Shown here one piece after another: positions 22,981 to 35,322 of a DNA stretch of 64,000 nt (the stretch's first letter is position 1; each line of letters starts with the position of its first letter). Origin of the DNA: Cytospora piceicola (taxonomy: Eukaryota > Ascomycota > Sordariomycetes > Diaporthales > Cytosporaceae); contig JALQBC010000006.1 in NCBI GenBank assembly GCA_023375675.1, positions 1 through 64,000 of the forward strand. Reading direction: 5' to 3'. The position numbers and the translations under genes are program-made. Below the pieces are notes generated by a model, which saw only the letters and a list, made by a program, of their open reading frames with translations, had not been told where the DNA came from and made no database searches.

Positions 22981-25314
22981 TCATGGAGAGCCGGAGATGC
23001 GCACCGACAACCTATTGTTGCTTTCCGACGACTTCGGCGTAATCGACTGTGAAGATAGACGGTTTCTCTTCGTTGGCGGAGGAGTCTGGGGCCGCTCCAG
23101 AACCCATTTGGACGTTCCCTCGTCTGCGGATTGGCCAGCCTCTTCGACTTGGTCCGGCTGTTCCTTTTTGACAGGTGTGTCGTCTCCGAGAGCGTGTTCG
23201 ACTCCGACCACGGGTTCGTCCTGAACAGGCTGTTTGTCTTCAACAGATGGTTCGGCTTCGACTGCGGAATTGTCTTGTACAATGGCTGTTTTGTCGTCTA
23301 CGGAGTCGACTTGTCCTTCCGGTGCTGAAATTTCAGGTGCCGGTGTGGGTTGAGGTGTCGTCTCCGCTGGAGTTGAGAATTCCTCCGCCTTGTCCTCATC
23401 CTCTGGAATCGATTGTCGTGTTCCGTCCTGTATGTCAGGCTCCCCGGCTGTGATGATGATTTCCTTTCCTTGACGAGCAGGTTCTTCCTGGCTCAAGCGA
23501 GGACTCTTCTCAATACTATGGGAGTGCCTGTGGAAGCCCTGAGAAATAGGACGGACGCCGCCACCTATACGAGACCAGAACATGTTTTCGCGGAGCCTTA
23601 CGCTCTCCTCCCATGCAGCCTTCTCGGCTTCCTCATCATCGGTCCTCCAATGGCCATCCTTGATAATTCTGAGGAAACCAAGGAAGTCGCAGGTTGACCT
23701 GACACGATTCAGACAGTACCTGCAAAGGGGGTACCGCTGCGCCGAGCTGCTTTCGCTAGTGCGGAAACGATACATTCGCAGGTAATGATCGTCCTTCCGG
23801 TTCTCTCCGCAGAGCGAGCAAGGGTACAGCTGAGGCTGGGAAAGCCTGGCGTATGTACCGGTGGTCGGGACAGGCTCAACAACCAAAGAGCCCTCGGACA
23901 TGGCCGAGACCACAGAGCGGCGAGCGAGCCAAGAGAGGCCTGGAGCTATGTCGAGACGTAGAGTTGGTTCCACGTCTTCAGTGAGAACTCGCTTGTAGAA
24001 CTTGGTCTCTTTTAGTGCTGGAATCGCAAGCATGGGCGAGTTTGCTGAACCGCTAAAGGAGGAGTTCGGAGTAGTTGGCGCCTGTAGGGAGAACGTGGAA
24101 GAAGGTGCCTGCGACCCCACGGATGATAGCGATACTGTAGAGTGGCTCAAGGGTATGCCTATCGAAGTCACACTGGCAACCGGTCCCATGAGGCCAAGGC
24201 CGAGACCGCCTTGCGACCCCGAAGGCGGTCGACTTGCTGTCGCTGGCCTCCTTGATGCTTTACAGAGGTTGACAAAGTCTTCGTAAGCGTTGATGTCGCT
24301 CCGCAGGACTGGCTGCAGGAGGTGGGTAAAGCTCGTGGGGTAAGACGGAGTGATGAGGTCTGACAAGCCAGACTGAGAGCCAATGTCGGATGTGGGCGTG
24401 TCGTCTTCTCGGGAGTCGAATCTGCTGCAGCCTGGGGAAGAGGGCGTGGTAGTCACGGTGTCGTTGTCGTGGTCCAAGCTCATCTGCATGTCTTCCATAA
24501 CGTGCTTCAACTCGGTCAGCTGCTCTTGTTGGGATTTGAGCAGCCCCTCGGTGTCGGCCAACTGAGCCTTCAGCGCATCGTTTTTCCGGTGCAAGACCTC
24601 TTGGTCCCTGCGTGAGTCCTCTTTTGCTGAGATGACCATCTTGTTCGCCTCCTCGAACAATTCAGCCGTCAAGTTTTCCAGTTCCTGCTCGATCCTTTTT
24701 TTCTCCTGTTCGGCCTCTACTCGTAGCCTTTTCTCCTCAGCAATTCTGTGCAACAGGTTAGTCTTTTCAGCTTCAACCGCCTTTCGCCGGATCCAAATAT
24801 CGCCAACCAACATTTCACGTTGCTTTGCAAGCTGAGCTTCCATGGATTGAATCTGCTCTCGGGCTCTTTCGAGCTCGAGCCTGGTCTGGGACAGACTGTC
24901 GTCGAGTGTTGTCTGGTGGTTTATAGCATGTATAAGCTTCGAGCTCAATGCTGCGACTTCGTCGTCGTGATCGGGATGTTGCCGGGGACTCGCGCTGCCA
25001 TCGATAGTTGCAGGCGTCACTGATTTACTTCGGGGGTCGGGGATAGTGGACAGGTCAAAGTCACTCTCGGAAATGCCGGCGTAAACTCTCCTCGTGTGCG
25101 ATCGAGGGGTAGCAGGCGGAGCCAGGGAGGGTGCGTCGGCGGACATGGCGGAGGTCTGCGTATTTGATCTGGGCTTCATGGAGGTGGATCGAGAGCCGAT
25201 AGTATGGGTGCTGGTATTTGATTGGGAGCGTAGATGACCGACTCTTCGCGACTGCGGGCTTGGGCTCGAACTCGAGCTATGGTGATATTGACCCCATCCT
25301 GCGGCCACGCTCAT
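22981..25314 (-). CDS. SEC2: Rab guanine-nucleotide exchange factor, Sec2 homologue
   Basis: A 777-residue frame from the ATG at 25314 (MSVAAGWGQY); an in-frame ATG at 25353 is an alternative, and the frame further upstream lacks an ATG. After a Ser-rich N-terminus there is a long parallel coiled coil (about 110-280), with the block LFEEANKMVISAKEDSR marking the Sec2 GEF domain that opens Rab8/Sec4. A conserved C-terminal half follows: DINAYEDFVNLCKASRRP, KFYKRVLTEDVEPTLRLD, then a CxxC..CxxC pair (CSLCGENR about 500, LCRYCLNRVRSTC about 530) that could bind zinc, and GFLRIIKDGHWRTDDEEAE. The last 150 residues are acidic and low in complexity. Sec2 activates Sec4 on secretory vesicles for polarised exocytosis, central to hyphal tip growth. 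The gene-distal side is a long CT-rich leader region. Confidence 0.9.
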   Translation of the reverse strand: MSVAAGWGQYHHSSSSSPSPQSRRVGHLRSQSNTSTHTIGSRSTSMKPRSNTQTSAMSADAPSLAPPATPRSHTRRVYAGISESDFDLSTIPDPRSKSVTPATIDGSASPRQHPDHDDEVAALSSKLIHAINHQTTLDDSLSQTRLELERAREQIQSMEAQLAKQREMLVGDIWIRRKAVEAEKTNLLHRIAEEKRLRVEAEQEKKRIEQELENLTAELFEEANKMVISAKEDSRRDQEVLHRKNDALKAQLADTEGLLKSQQEQLTELKHVMEDMQMSLDHDNDTVTTTPSSPGCSRFDSREDDTPTSDIGSQSGLSDLITPSYPTSFTHLLQPVLRSDINAYEDFVNLCKASRRPATASRPPSGSQGGLGLGLMGPVASVTSIGIPLSHSTVSLSSVGSQAPSSTFSLQAPTTPNSSFSGSANSPMLAIPALKETKFYKRVLTEDVEPTLRLDIAPGLSWLARRSVVSAMSEGSLVVEPVPTTGTYARLSQPQLYPCSLCGENRKDDHYLRMYRFRTSESSSAQRYPLCRYCLNRVRSTCDFLGFLRIIKDGHWRTDDEEAEKAAWEESVRLRENMFWSRIGGGVRPISQGFHRHSHSIEKSPRLSQEEPARQGKEIIITAGEPDIQDGTRQSIPEDEDKAEEFSTPAETTPQPTPAPEISAPEGQVDSVDDKTAIVQDNSAVEAEPSVEDKQPVQDEPVVGVEHALGDDTPVKKEQPDQVEEAGQSADEGTSKWVLERPQTPPPTKRNRLSSQSITPKSSESNNRLSVRISGSP

Positions 25315-26620
25315 AAAACTGCGCCATACCAAGTTAGATGATTGTACCTCCATGAGGCCGAGGCTGAAGCGAGGTAGATCCAATATAGGGGACGCGGCCC
25401 GCAATAATAGGATTTATTGTAGGGAGTAAAAAAAAACATAAATAGCAGTGAACAGACGCGAGGAGTGCAAGGCATCCAACGCGACGTGGAGAGAAGGGAA
25501 AGCGGTGACATTTCGGGGACGTTGGACGGAATGGAAGGAATGACGGGAAGGGGCGGCACGTACGAATCCAGATTGTCGGATCAAGGGCAGAACCAGAGCC
25601 GGGCTGGTCCTGCTCAACAATCGGCAGATCTTTTGGAATGCTAGGAGATGCGTGAGGACACTTTAGGAAGGACACAGGCGAGCTCGTATACGGGAGAGCA
25701 GGGAGACAGAGACAGAGAGACAAGCAAACGTCTCGCGGATCGATGGGAACTCGGGACTCGGGCGACGGTCAAGAGGAGCGATGATGATGTTGATTGTCAG
25801 GGATTCTGATCTGTATAGCCCCAGGATTCGGTAGATAGATGTAGTAGCGGCTCGAGTCCGGCTAGCAATTTCGAGAGAGGACAAGATAGGAGTGTTTTCT
25901 CAGTGTGAGAGGCCTCTCTTGCCGGAGGGAGATGGCGTTTAGAGACAAATTAACATTACGAGGGAGCTATCCGAAAAAAAGTGCAGTAGAATTCGGGCGG
26001 TCTTGATAATAGAGGTGGAATTGTGGGGAGCTCGGAAGCGGGATAAGGAGTTAATGAGAAGATAGAATCAAAAGGGAGTGTCGGAAGTAGAATTATTTTT
26101 GGCTGTGGAGAGTCAATGTTGGTTGATGACAAGTAAAGGTCAGGTCGGGTCGAGGTTCGAGGGTATTTGGTATTTGCGAAGGGAGAGGGGGGGGGGAGGG
26201 AAATGTTTAAAGGAGAGTGCGATTTGATAGAGGCGAGGCGAAGCGAGTCGAGGCGAGGCGAAGAAAAGAAAAGAAAAGAGAGAGAACAGCTGGAGCGAGC
26301 GAGGGTCAGTGTCAGGTCAGCAAGCGAAGAGTCCGTGTCCGTGTCCGGGTTGGCCTGGACAGAACAGCCTAGCACTACACTACCAGTCCAGTCCCCAGTC
26401 GTCAGTACGTAGCATTGATGGGTACGTATTCTGCTGTTACACTCCAGGGCTACCAGGGCTACCATACAGCCTGTCTGCCTGCCTGCCCACTGGATCGGAT
26501 CCCGGCGGGTTGTGTTGGGATAGGCGCTGGCGCTGCAGGCATGATGGCCATGCAAGCGTCGAAAGCGGAGGTTGCGATTTTTAGACTTCTTGCCAGAACA
26601 ACAAAAAAGTGCAACATACA
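25315..26620 (-). promoter_or_regulatory. Probable long leader and promoter of SEC2
   Basis: On the minus strand this stretch is strongly pyrimidine-rich (TTCTTTTC and CGCCTCGCCT runs at 26230-26285, CCCTCCCCC at 26185-26200). Such tracts usually sit at transcription starts in filamentous fungi. That would give a leader of roughly 0.9 kb. A 221-codon open frame on this strand (25956-26621) is rich in Ser, Pro and Leu and looks like translated CT-rich DNA, not protein. Confidence 0.4.
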
Positions 26621-29600
26621 TTCATGACAATCACAGGACAATCAGAAATCAGTATCAGCAGCATCGGCAGGGGCGATCCAAGCGGACAAAAAGCCCAGAT
26701 TGGAGGCCAAGAACGGGCACAGACCCTGTTCATTGGTCCGATACCCCAATACCCGGCAAGGTACATGATACAGAGGCTAAGCGTATCTGTCTAGGTACCT
26801 AGATACCCAGGTACTTACGTAGCGACCTCGGGACTCACCTGGGCAATACTCGGTGTGTACCGTGTAATCCGCCCCGAGGTTCTCTCCCCCAATCCTACCC
26901 ACCCAGCATCCTACTACCACCAGCCACCACCTGCGGAGTTCTTTTTCTGTTGCAATACAGGCAGGTGTTCAGTAAGGTGAAGTAGGCAAGAGAGTATGTA
27001 AGTCCACTGCATCCGTGGGAGTTGCACAATACCAACTATTCAAAAGCTGCCCAGGTGGTTAGACATGACTACTGTACTGTTGATTGACAGGTCGAACGGG
27101 GTTCAATGTTGGCATCCATGGATGGTATCGGCCATCTGTTGAAAGTAGAAGTGGAGGTACAGGTTACCTAGGTACCCAAGTGAAAAGTGTTATCCAATTC
27201 CACACAACGTACAGGGTACTTGAGTATTCAGGTGTGTTAGCACAACCAATCCGTAGGGGACAGCCGTGTTTAGCGCCTAGCGTCCGGGGTATGGAGCAGC
27301 CTCCAGCGACAGTGGACGGGATTTTCAAGGTTGAAACCAACGTCATCATCTGCAGGCAATGGGATCCTTCCTCCTCTTGCTTTGCTAATTTCAAGAGGCC
27401 TGCAGTTTTGGCCATGGAGAGAGATAATAAACGAACGGGGGCATGCTGTCAAGATGTACACGCCCACGCGTAGATATCAAGCCCTTTCCAATCTCCGTAT
27501 GAGAAGAGAAGAAAGAAAAAAAGGGCCTTCGTATCTTCCGTATTCCTCTGGACTTTGCCAGGTTGTTCCCCGGCCGCCGTCGGAGGTGGTGGAGGGGGAT
27601 GATGGGGTGCTCTTTCTACAACACTGCCCGGTCGCCACCCCGTAATAGCACACCAGTCACACTAAATAGCTCCCATAGCTCCCATAAGCACATGGTCTGG
27701 TCTGGTCTAGCCACGCAACTCGCATGTATCTATGTACGTATTGATGCACTGCTGACTGCTAAGTGGCACATTGGCCAGCTGCCACATGCAAGACAAGCTG
27801 ACAAGCCTGACAAGCAAGCGTGTTAGCGTGTTGCACTAAGTACAATGCACTGCACAGCATCTTCTTCCTCTTTCGGCACTCGGCTGACTTCCGCTGCAGC
27901 CAACAGTCGTTATCATCATGAACATCAATTGTTTTAGTGCCTGTCAACTGTCCCTGTCAACTGTCAGTTTGTTGGCGCGGAGAAAAGACATACATATGCA
28001 CTGCAGCAATGCAGCAATGCAGTCTACTTTTAGTAGGATTGTACCTACTTATAGATAACCAGAACCGATGTGTCCAATACCACCCAGAATTGGCGCGCGC
28101 TCCTGGATCCCATCTGGAGTCTGGAGATCTTTGTTGAGAGCCGAGCCTCGGCAACATTGAACTGCCACATTCAATCGTGCTAGCCGTCTTTTCTGCACGC
28201 AAGGCTAACGTATCTTTACCCTTTGTCCGACTAAGGTACCTAGGTAGATAATTACTGTAGATACTGTAGGTACTTAGGTACAGACACTGTCAAACTTACA
28301 GTATCATCCATCAGGGATAACAAATGCGGTATCGAGGGAAGATCTCATCACCCACCGCCGCCACCTATCACATCTATCCATACAAACAAGCACATCATTC
28401 AAGATATTCAAGACGTAGGTCCAAGTTTTAATCCTCTCGACACGTCACACAATTTGCCCTTTCCTTGCCCTGCTCTGCCTTGCCTGACTTGGCCTTGTGT
28501 TATCCCGACCACACCACGTGGGACTGGTGGACTGGGCCACCTACTGTGTAGATTCCGATGCTATTCGTCCATTGCAGTGACCACCCTGTCAGATTGTCAC
28601 GCCTGCTTCATTCGTCCCACTTTCAATGTGCCGTACACCCAAGACAGACCAACTTCGGACCAAAGACGGCGGTTTTCGTCATCGCGCAACAGAAAATCAC
28701 GACATGCCATCGTGTCACCCTCACCGCGCGACTCAACCAGCTCCTCTTTCGGGTTCTTGGTTTTTGATTTTTTTCTGCGAGGATAGCCTTGGGAATCTAG
28801 GCTCCTGTCGGGCTCCCATCGATATGGTTGCAGCCCGAATAACCTCGAAGGCATCCCAAGTACGGATCCGTAGCTTGCTTAGCCAGCCTCTCCCGAGCAG
28901 GGAACCGTTGTCCAGCCGTCTCTGGGGTCCCATCGAGGTACAGCACATCCTACGATTGGATATCAGCCGGGAGGGCGACCACTTCAACAATATCCTCAAC
29001 TTGATTAATCGCATCATCTCATCTCAAACCCAAAAAAAAGCCTGCCAGCCTAACGGTCACTCCAGTGAGCAACCTCACATCGCACCCTGCCAGGCCTGCG
29101 TGCCTTGCATCCAACTAACGAGCGTTGTACGCCACACAACTGTCAGCTGTGATTACCTAGGTATATCATACTATGCCTGCCTAGGTGCATTGGGGGCAAG
29201 TCGGCTGCGCGCAAGTCTCGAGACCGCCCTGGCTGCTTGGGGTCCGTCCCTTGCAGGTGATATGCCTACATATAGTGGGCTGTACTATGTCTGGCACAGC
29301 CGACATGGGGTACGAATATGGCGACAGCAATGCCACCCAAACACCGTTTAACCCAGTATTTCGGGGCTTTTCTCCTTCCTGCCAAACGCTGCATTGGGCT
29401 CAGGGCTGGCTGTCATGGGCTGGCCAGACTCTCACGTCGCAATGTCGAGTCGTCCGAGACATCAATATGGCCCTTCCGACCGATGATGGGATGGGACGAG
29501 CCCTGGGATCATGGCATGTGTGTTTCTTTTCAAACGATCTCCCTGGGCGCTGCTCTTGTGGTTACTTACGGCTGAAGGCGCCTTGTCCTTGAATATGTCG

Positions 29601-30281
29601 TGTCACCAATCTCTGGTCTCGTAAGGTGCCTTCTTTACAGGTGTAACTTCGCAGGGATTTGTCCGCATGACGCTCGTCTTGACAACATATTGTCTTCGAG
29701 CCCTCCTCCACATCCAAATTGAGAAGGACGCAGATCTATCAGAATTTTCTTTCCGTACCCTGGGATCCGATGCTCCAGTTCAAATTGCCATCAATCTCGG
29801 TCTGCCAACATTGAAGGCCATGCTCAAGCAAGCGAGGCTTTCGAGACCAGCAGCGACTTGGCCTACTTGCTCTTCAGCCTCGTGTAAGCCTCGGGAATAT
29901 CCAACCCAATCGTGTCTCGCCGTTTCGCCCTGCGAATACGAGCTGGAGGCCATCGTAACTTAATGGCAGAGGGGGTGTCAAATTCAGGGGAAGTCATGGC
30001 TCTCATGATCGACAGGGATAGCTCCGATTCAGACAAACTTGTGATGACTTTACGATGTACAACTGTAGGAGGATTTCGCTCACAGGAGCAAGATAGGTCA
30101 GCCACTCATGTCACTGGTGGATGTCTCGACTCAAGTCAAATCTTGGAACATCCTCTCATGGAGGAAACGCTCAACCCGTGCCAATTACTGGTTGAGTGCT
30201 GATCTAAGCAGATCATTCGTTATCTTGAAGCACATCCTTGATATCATGGAAGAATAAGCCCAGTGCTTCCCAGTGTCGTAT
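26621..30281. other. Gene-poor intergenic stretch
   Basis: No gene can be supported here. There are several palindromic TACCTAGGTA-like sites (26791-26815, 27166-27176, 28236-28247, 28267-28277, 29155-29165). A promoter-like CT-rich segment lies at 28330-28480 on plus. The longest frame (28626-29351 plus, 241 codons) has no recognisable domain. The stretch could hold a non-coding transcript or decayed genes. Confidence 0.4.
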
Positions 30282-31326
30282 CTACGGCTGGTCCCACTTC
30301 AAACTCCCCGAGGCCATAGCGTTACCAACCCAACAGGCCAAGAGAGCCTCCCTCAAGACCTGCCTCCTCGCCTCACCCCCCGCCTCCCCTCCCGCCAGCA
30401 GCCCCCCCATCAGCTCCAGCCTGCCGCCGCCCCTGCCCTCGACGGCGAGCAGCCTCCCCTCCCGGTCCCTCCACTCGCGGGACCGCGGGGCCCTCCAGCC
30501 CCCCAGCGACCCCTTCTTCTCCGTGCTGAACAGCAGCTGCCGCCGCCGGTCCGGCCCGCCCCCGCCCCCGCCCCCCGTCTCCTCGTGCCAGAACCGCCCG
30601 CTGTCGTGGCCCCGCAGCCCGAGGCGGCCCGCGTCGTACGAGAAGCCCGGCGCCTCGAACCGCACGAGGCCCGGGAGGGTCCGCCCGCCCGCGCCCTCGA
30701 TCTCGTGCTCCGGGCTGCCGAGGAGGCGCAGGCTGCGCTGCGAGGTGGGTGCGGGTTAGCAAACAGGGCAGGGACACTTCCCTCTCTTCAGGGATGTATA
30801 CAAGCTTCTGCAAGTATCTCTCTCAACTCACAATCACATAGAGCGCCTCGCCGTCGTCGTACCGCACCGTGGGCACCTCGTGCCCGAGCGCGTTCTCCCC
30901 GACCGGGCCCCCGAGCGACAACTTCCTGCTCTCGCCGGGCCCGAGCCGCCGGATGCCGAGCTGCGAGGGGCGGCCGGAGGAGAGCCGGCGCATGGAGAGC
31001 TGGTATGCCGGCGCCCGGGCGCCGCACCCGCCGGCGCAGGTGTATATGAACGGCGGCTGCAGCAGGTACGTCCTGGCCGTCGGGTCGGTCCTCGCGTAGC
31101 CCGGCGGCGAGGAGGAGGAGGAGGAGGAGGAGGAAGACGGTCCGGCCTCGGCCTCGGCCTCGTCTCCCTCCGCCCCGTCGCCGGGTGTCCTTCGCTTCCC
31201 GCCTGCAGGCGGCGCCGACGGGGTGCCTCCCCCGACGGCCTCGCCGTAGGATGGCAGCTCATCTTCTCCTGTCCCTTGGAAGCCGGTCCCCTCACCATGT
31301 GGGCTTCCCTCCCGCTGAGTCGCCAT
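30282..31326 (-). CDS. Uncharacterised fungal protein, possibly tubby/LURP-like fold
   Basis: Two exons: 31326 down to 30832 and 30737 down to 30282, with a 94-bp intron (GTGAGT donor, CGCAG acceptor), giving 316 residues in frame. The start chosen is the ATG at 31326 (MATQREGS); an ATG at 31350 is in frame. The N-terminus contains a PPxY-like DELPSYGEA segment and a run of ten Ser encoded by a GAG/GGA-type repeat at about 31109-31137. From about residue 90 a beta-rich region reads RTYLLQPPFIYTC, QLSMRRL, VRYDDGEALYVI, LVRFEAPGFSYD, then EWRDREGRLLAVEGRGGG and a closing hydrophobic helix (LREALLACWVGNAM). The pattern recalls proteins with a tubby or LURP-one beta barrel closed by a helix, but this is impression only. 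A Cys pair (CAGGC) follows PPFIYT. Confidence 0.7.
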
Positions 31327-32395
31327 ATCTCTGTGTTCTGACAAGTGCATCTGAATTACAAAAGGACCGCCAAGCCCGGGTGTATAGATACTGCGCCACA
31401 GCACAGCGTATAAGACGTGATTTCGCACTACCGGGTAGTCGTCCTTCTGGCCAGAATGTTTGCCAAATCGAGTGCTATCGTGGTTGATAAACAATGGAGA
31501 CTTGTTCAGAGTATGCTTGCCCTTTTGAGGCCTAGTTGGCTGATTGGGTGTGTAAGTACGAATGGAGCCTCGAAGAGTCAGTATTACAGCGCAAGCTTAG
31601 AGACTTTGGACGCCGTACAAGGCATGCTATATACGTACCCTCCAGCCCTTTGCAACAAAGAAGACCTCCACAACGCGGCGATCACTCCCCCTTCAAGTGA
31701 CAGAAGGAAGCAGACGGACCGATCAATTCTATAGGCAACAACAATGACTGCACGAGAAACTGGGGAACAGTGGACTTGTCGCCCAGCTGACGTAGCGTTG
31801 GACCGTGCAGTGGAACAGAAAGCAAATAGGAAAGAAAAGGCGACGCTCAAGGGGAGGGGGGTATATTGCGCCCAACGGCATATACTCCGGCTCTAATTCA
31901 CTGTCATTCCGTTGTAGCTCAGATAAATAGTGTTCAATTAAGTCTGCTTGCTTCGTACCTATGTATGGTACCAATCTTTTTCCAAGCTCAACCATAAACA
32001 CCTGTGGACCCAGATCTCTATTGTCCTGAAAAATTCGTATACGTGAATGGAATGCCGATACGAACCATGTCTATACCTCTCTCGTGTTGCCATGCTTCTT
32101 CCCTTCACTCCGTCGCCGGAGTGACAACGCCCGTCCTGCCCGTAAAAAACCTTGGAAAATGTCGTGTTCGCATGAATACATGTGGTGATTAAATAAAGTG
32201 TCAAATGACCGCTTCTGTCCGCATGTGATGCAGTAGTGGATCGTAGCCGTGCCGCCAACTTCCCGATTTCTGGCTCTGTGGTCTCCGGCGCCACAGTCGT
32301 CCTCGAGGAAGTCGTGCGATACCGTAACCGATCGCTTCGGGATAGCAAGTCGCGGTACCCTGCTCTCCTGGTGGCTTCAGGTTGTGAAAGAAGAA
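31327..32395. other. Intergenic region, no gene seen
   Basis: About 1.07 kb between the 5' end of the uncharacterised gene and the 3' end of SSK1, both on minus. It presumably holds the upstream region of the former. Short frames only. Confidence 0.4.
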
Positions 32396-34609
32396 TTAAG
32401 CACCTGCGATTAAGGGTTGCGTCATACTCGACCGATTCTTCTTCGCCCTCGCCGCTTTATGTGCAGCCGTAGTCGCGGTTGTTTTCTTATCCTCCTCGAG
32501 TTTCTGGGAGAAGTCCTTCCACTTCCTCCAGCCATCAAAGTCGATGAGTGCCTGCATGCACCCCCACTCCATGACCTTGCGTTCAAGCCAGACGAAGTTC
32601 ACGGGCTAGCACCCAAGATTAGTATATGATAATAAGATACAACTTCCCGAATTCGAAACGGAGTGCTCACCTTGGTTAAGAAGTCATTGCATCCCGCCGC
32701 CAGCGCTTCGTGTCGATCACTCTGCAGGGAGCTCGCGGTCAAGGCCACGATGATGACCGGGGACCTGAACAGATGCATGTTCTCGAGTTTGTCCTTCTCG
32801 TCCGGCTCAGCCTTGACCTCCGGTGCCGCACTGGCCGCGGAGCTGAAAACACCGATGGAGTTGACCCGCTCTAGTCTGCGGATCTCGCGAGTGGCGTCGA
32901 GGCCGCTCATGACGGGCAGCTGGATGTCCATCAAGACCAAGTGGAACCCGCCGCCGCGCCACTTCGTGACTGCATCTCGGCCGTTCATGGCCGTCTGCCA
33001 CCTGACCTTCAACCGCTTGACAAAAGCCTCGAGAAGTTTCAGGTTGATAATGTTGTCTTCCACGATCAGTACGTTGATAGGAGGGACGCTACCGTTTAGC
33101 ATTCCCTTGGGGAGGGACGGGTGATCCCCGTTCTTCTTGCTCTTTTTCGGCGCCTTGAGCCTTGGCGACGATACTCTCGGCGGTGGCGTGGCCACTCGCT
33201 GAGGAACAGACGTGGCTTCCGGTGCGGGTGGTGTCGACATGGGCGGTGGTGCGTTCTGTGGCTGGTCTGAGGCATTGGAATGAGTTCTTGATCGAGGACG
33301 AGCTGAAAATAGAGGATGCATAGGATGCATAGGATACATTACTTGCGTACCATGAGGGGCTGTTGAGGCTGCTATAGAGCTCTGGTGTGTTGTGCCGGAG
33401 GCCATGTTTATCAGGGTCGGGGAGGATGTATGTTGCCGGCCCAACCTGGGCCGCTCGGGCCTTTCCCTGTAATTCCGTGACCGCGTGCCACCTGGGGATG
33501 GGAGCTGTGGTATGTGTCCGGTCTGTATGATCGACATGGCATGCGCCTGCTGGGATCCAGCAGACGGCGCTGTTACCGTGACTGGTACGTGTGCTGTGGT
33601 CAGGGCTCCTGGTCCGAAGTAGTCGTTGCCGGCTTCAGATGGCCTTGTGTCCTCGTAATATTGCACATGTGGGGCGTGTGGAGGACCGGTCCGAGGGGAT
33701 GCTCGTGGTGTTCTTCGCAAGGGCACATCGATGACGAGAGCGTCGTCTACCGCCTGTCCATGTGGAAAGTAAAGATCTAAGGTTCTCGTCATGGGCTCCT
33801 CAGGCCCCAGCAAGCGTTCCTGCTGGTGTCCATGAGGTTTGATACGGAGTGTGAGGTCTGGCGCATCGAATTGGCGGCCTAGAGAGTTGGCATATTTGCG
33901 GAGGATCATTTCTCGCACGTCGTCCACCAGGTCATCTTCGTTGATTGTGACCAGCGTGGCCGAAGCGCCGGGCCTTTTTACCCAGATCTTCCGCGTTACC
34001 ATGTTGCCGCTGATTGGAAGCAATTGATCGTCACTGGCGCCAGTCTCTTCGGCTTGCGATCCGCGCAGTAGTGTCTGTATGAGGGTGGACTGCCTGTTGG
34101 ATATGAGGGATTGGCGGCGGATTGGCCCAGTCGGTCTCGAGATCGAGTTCGAATTGATGGACGGGTTGCGGGCGAGGGGAGAGGAGGGAGCTGTAGTGCC
34201 AATTGTATATGCGACGTTGGGTGAGAGGCGGGCGGCGGAGGAAGGAGAAAAGAGGGCGGCGGTGGGGGTGAGGTTTGACAGTGGAATGTGAAAAGGTCTT
34301 TGGGTGGGCGTCGCAGCTGGACCAGCGCTTAATTTAGGAGTTGGGAGAGGAACAGTAGAGGGTGGTTTAGCATCGGCGGCATCGTCTGTTTCCCGGGTAT
34401 GGGTCGAAGTTGCATCGGTGGGCAGAATGACCTTGGTTTCAGGTGGAGGTAGAGCGGCGGTGGGTTGTGTTGTCTGGGGCTGATCTGGGGAAGGATGTTC
34501 GCTGATGCATGAGAGTTGTCGAGGTTGTTGTTTTGATGACGGGGAGTGCAGATCGCTGCCCGACTTTTCCATGTCTGCTGGGTGGGTGGTCCGGGGAGGG
34601 CCGTCTGGT

Positions 34610-34640
<31 letters not shown>

Positions 34641-35322
34641 CAGCAGTGCTGGCCAGGGGGTCGTCTGCTGCGCTGTCGGCCGTACTTTCTAGCGGCATTG
34701 GAAGGGCTGGCGAAGCCGGAGACGCTGGAGCTGGGGAAACTGGGGAAGCTGGAGCTGTCGTTACTGGAGCCTCGGTATCGGAATCTTCCTCGAGGATTGC
34801 TGATGAAGAAAAGTCCAGAACCAGGTTGGAATCATCCTGTGCAGGGGAGAGGGGGAGATTATTAAGAGAAGGAAGTTGGTCGTGGTGGTGGGAGTTGTCA
34901 TGTTGTCCAAGTGATGCTTCAGCTGGCCCCCCTTGTCCTCCCCCTTCTTCTTCGCCTTCCTCTTCTTCTTCCTGTCCTACCACGGCGGCGGGTACCTCAT
35001 CTCCCTGGTGACAAGCTGCTGCTGCTGACTCTGTACCTAAGCCTGTCATCCTTCCGTCGGACCCGGGCTGTGGCTCTTGGTCGTCCAGGTCGGCCACGGA
35101 GACCCGTGATTTCCACGTCGGAGACTTGGCGTCGTTGTCAGCTATGGGATCGGCATTATGGCTGCGGCTCCGGAAGGCAGACGGGCGGAAGATGCTGCTA
35201 TTGTGGCTGGCCGCTGACCTGATGGACGAGCTGCTGAGGACAGACGGGATACCAATCGCAGACGGGATGGCAGAGTGTCGCCTCCTGAACTTGGCCCGGA
35301 TTTTGGCGGCCAATTCCGCCAT
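32396..35322 (-). CDS. SSK1: Response regulator of the HOG osmostress pathway, Ssk1
   Basis: Two exons: 35322 down to 32671 and 32605 down to 32396; 65-bp intron (GTGAGC donor, CTAG acceptor), 953 residues. The start is the ATG at 35322 (MAELAAKIRAKFRRRHS); the frame upstream has no ATG. The N-terminal two thirds are disordered, with Ala and Ser tracts. The C-terminal receiver domain begins INVLIVEDN (about 747), carries the phospho-acceptor Asp at about 799 in LMDIQLPVMSG, and has the Ssk1-type insertion between REIRRLERVN and SPVIIVALTAS. Exon 2 supplies PVNFVWLERKVMEWGCMQALIDFDGWRKW, the Ssk1 hallmark. The intron falls exactly between the conserved Lys (LTK) and Pro. In the two-component relay, Ypd1 phosphorylates this Asp; unphosphorylated Ssk1 activates the Ssk2/22 MAPKKK and then Hog1. 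Confidence 0.95.

Noticed and set aside
25956..26621. 221-codon minus-strand frame upstream of SEC2
   Set aside because: Composition is translated CT-rich DNA (Ser, Pro, Leu), it has no domain, and it sits where a leader is expected.
28626..29351. 241-codon plus-strand frame in the gene-poor region
   Set aside because: No recognisable domain and amino-acid use without order; could not be supported as a gene.
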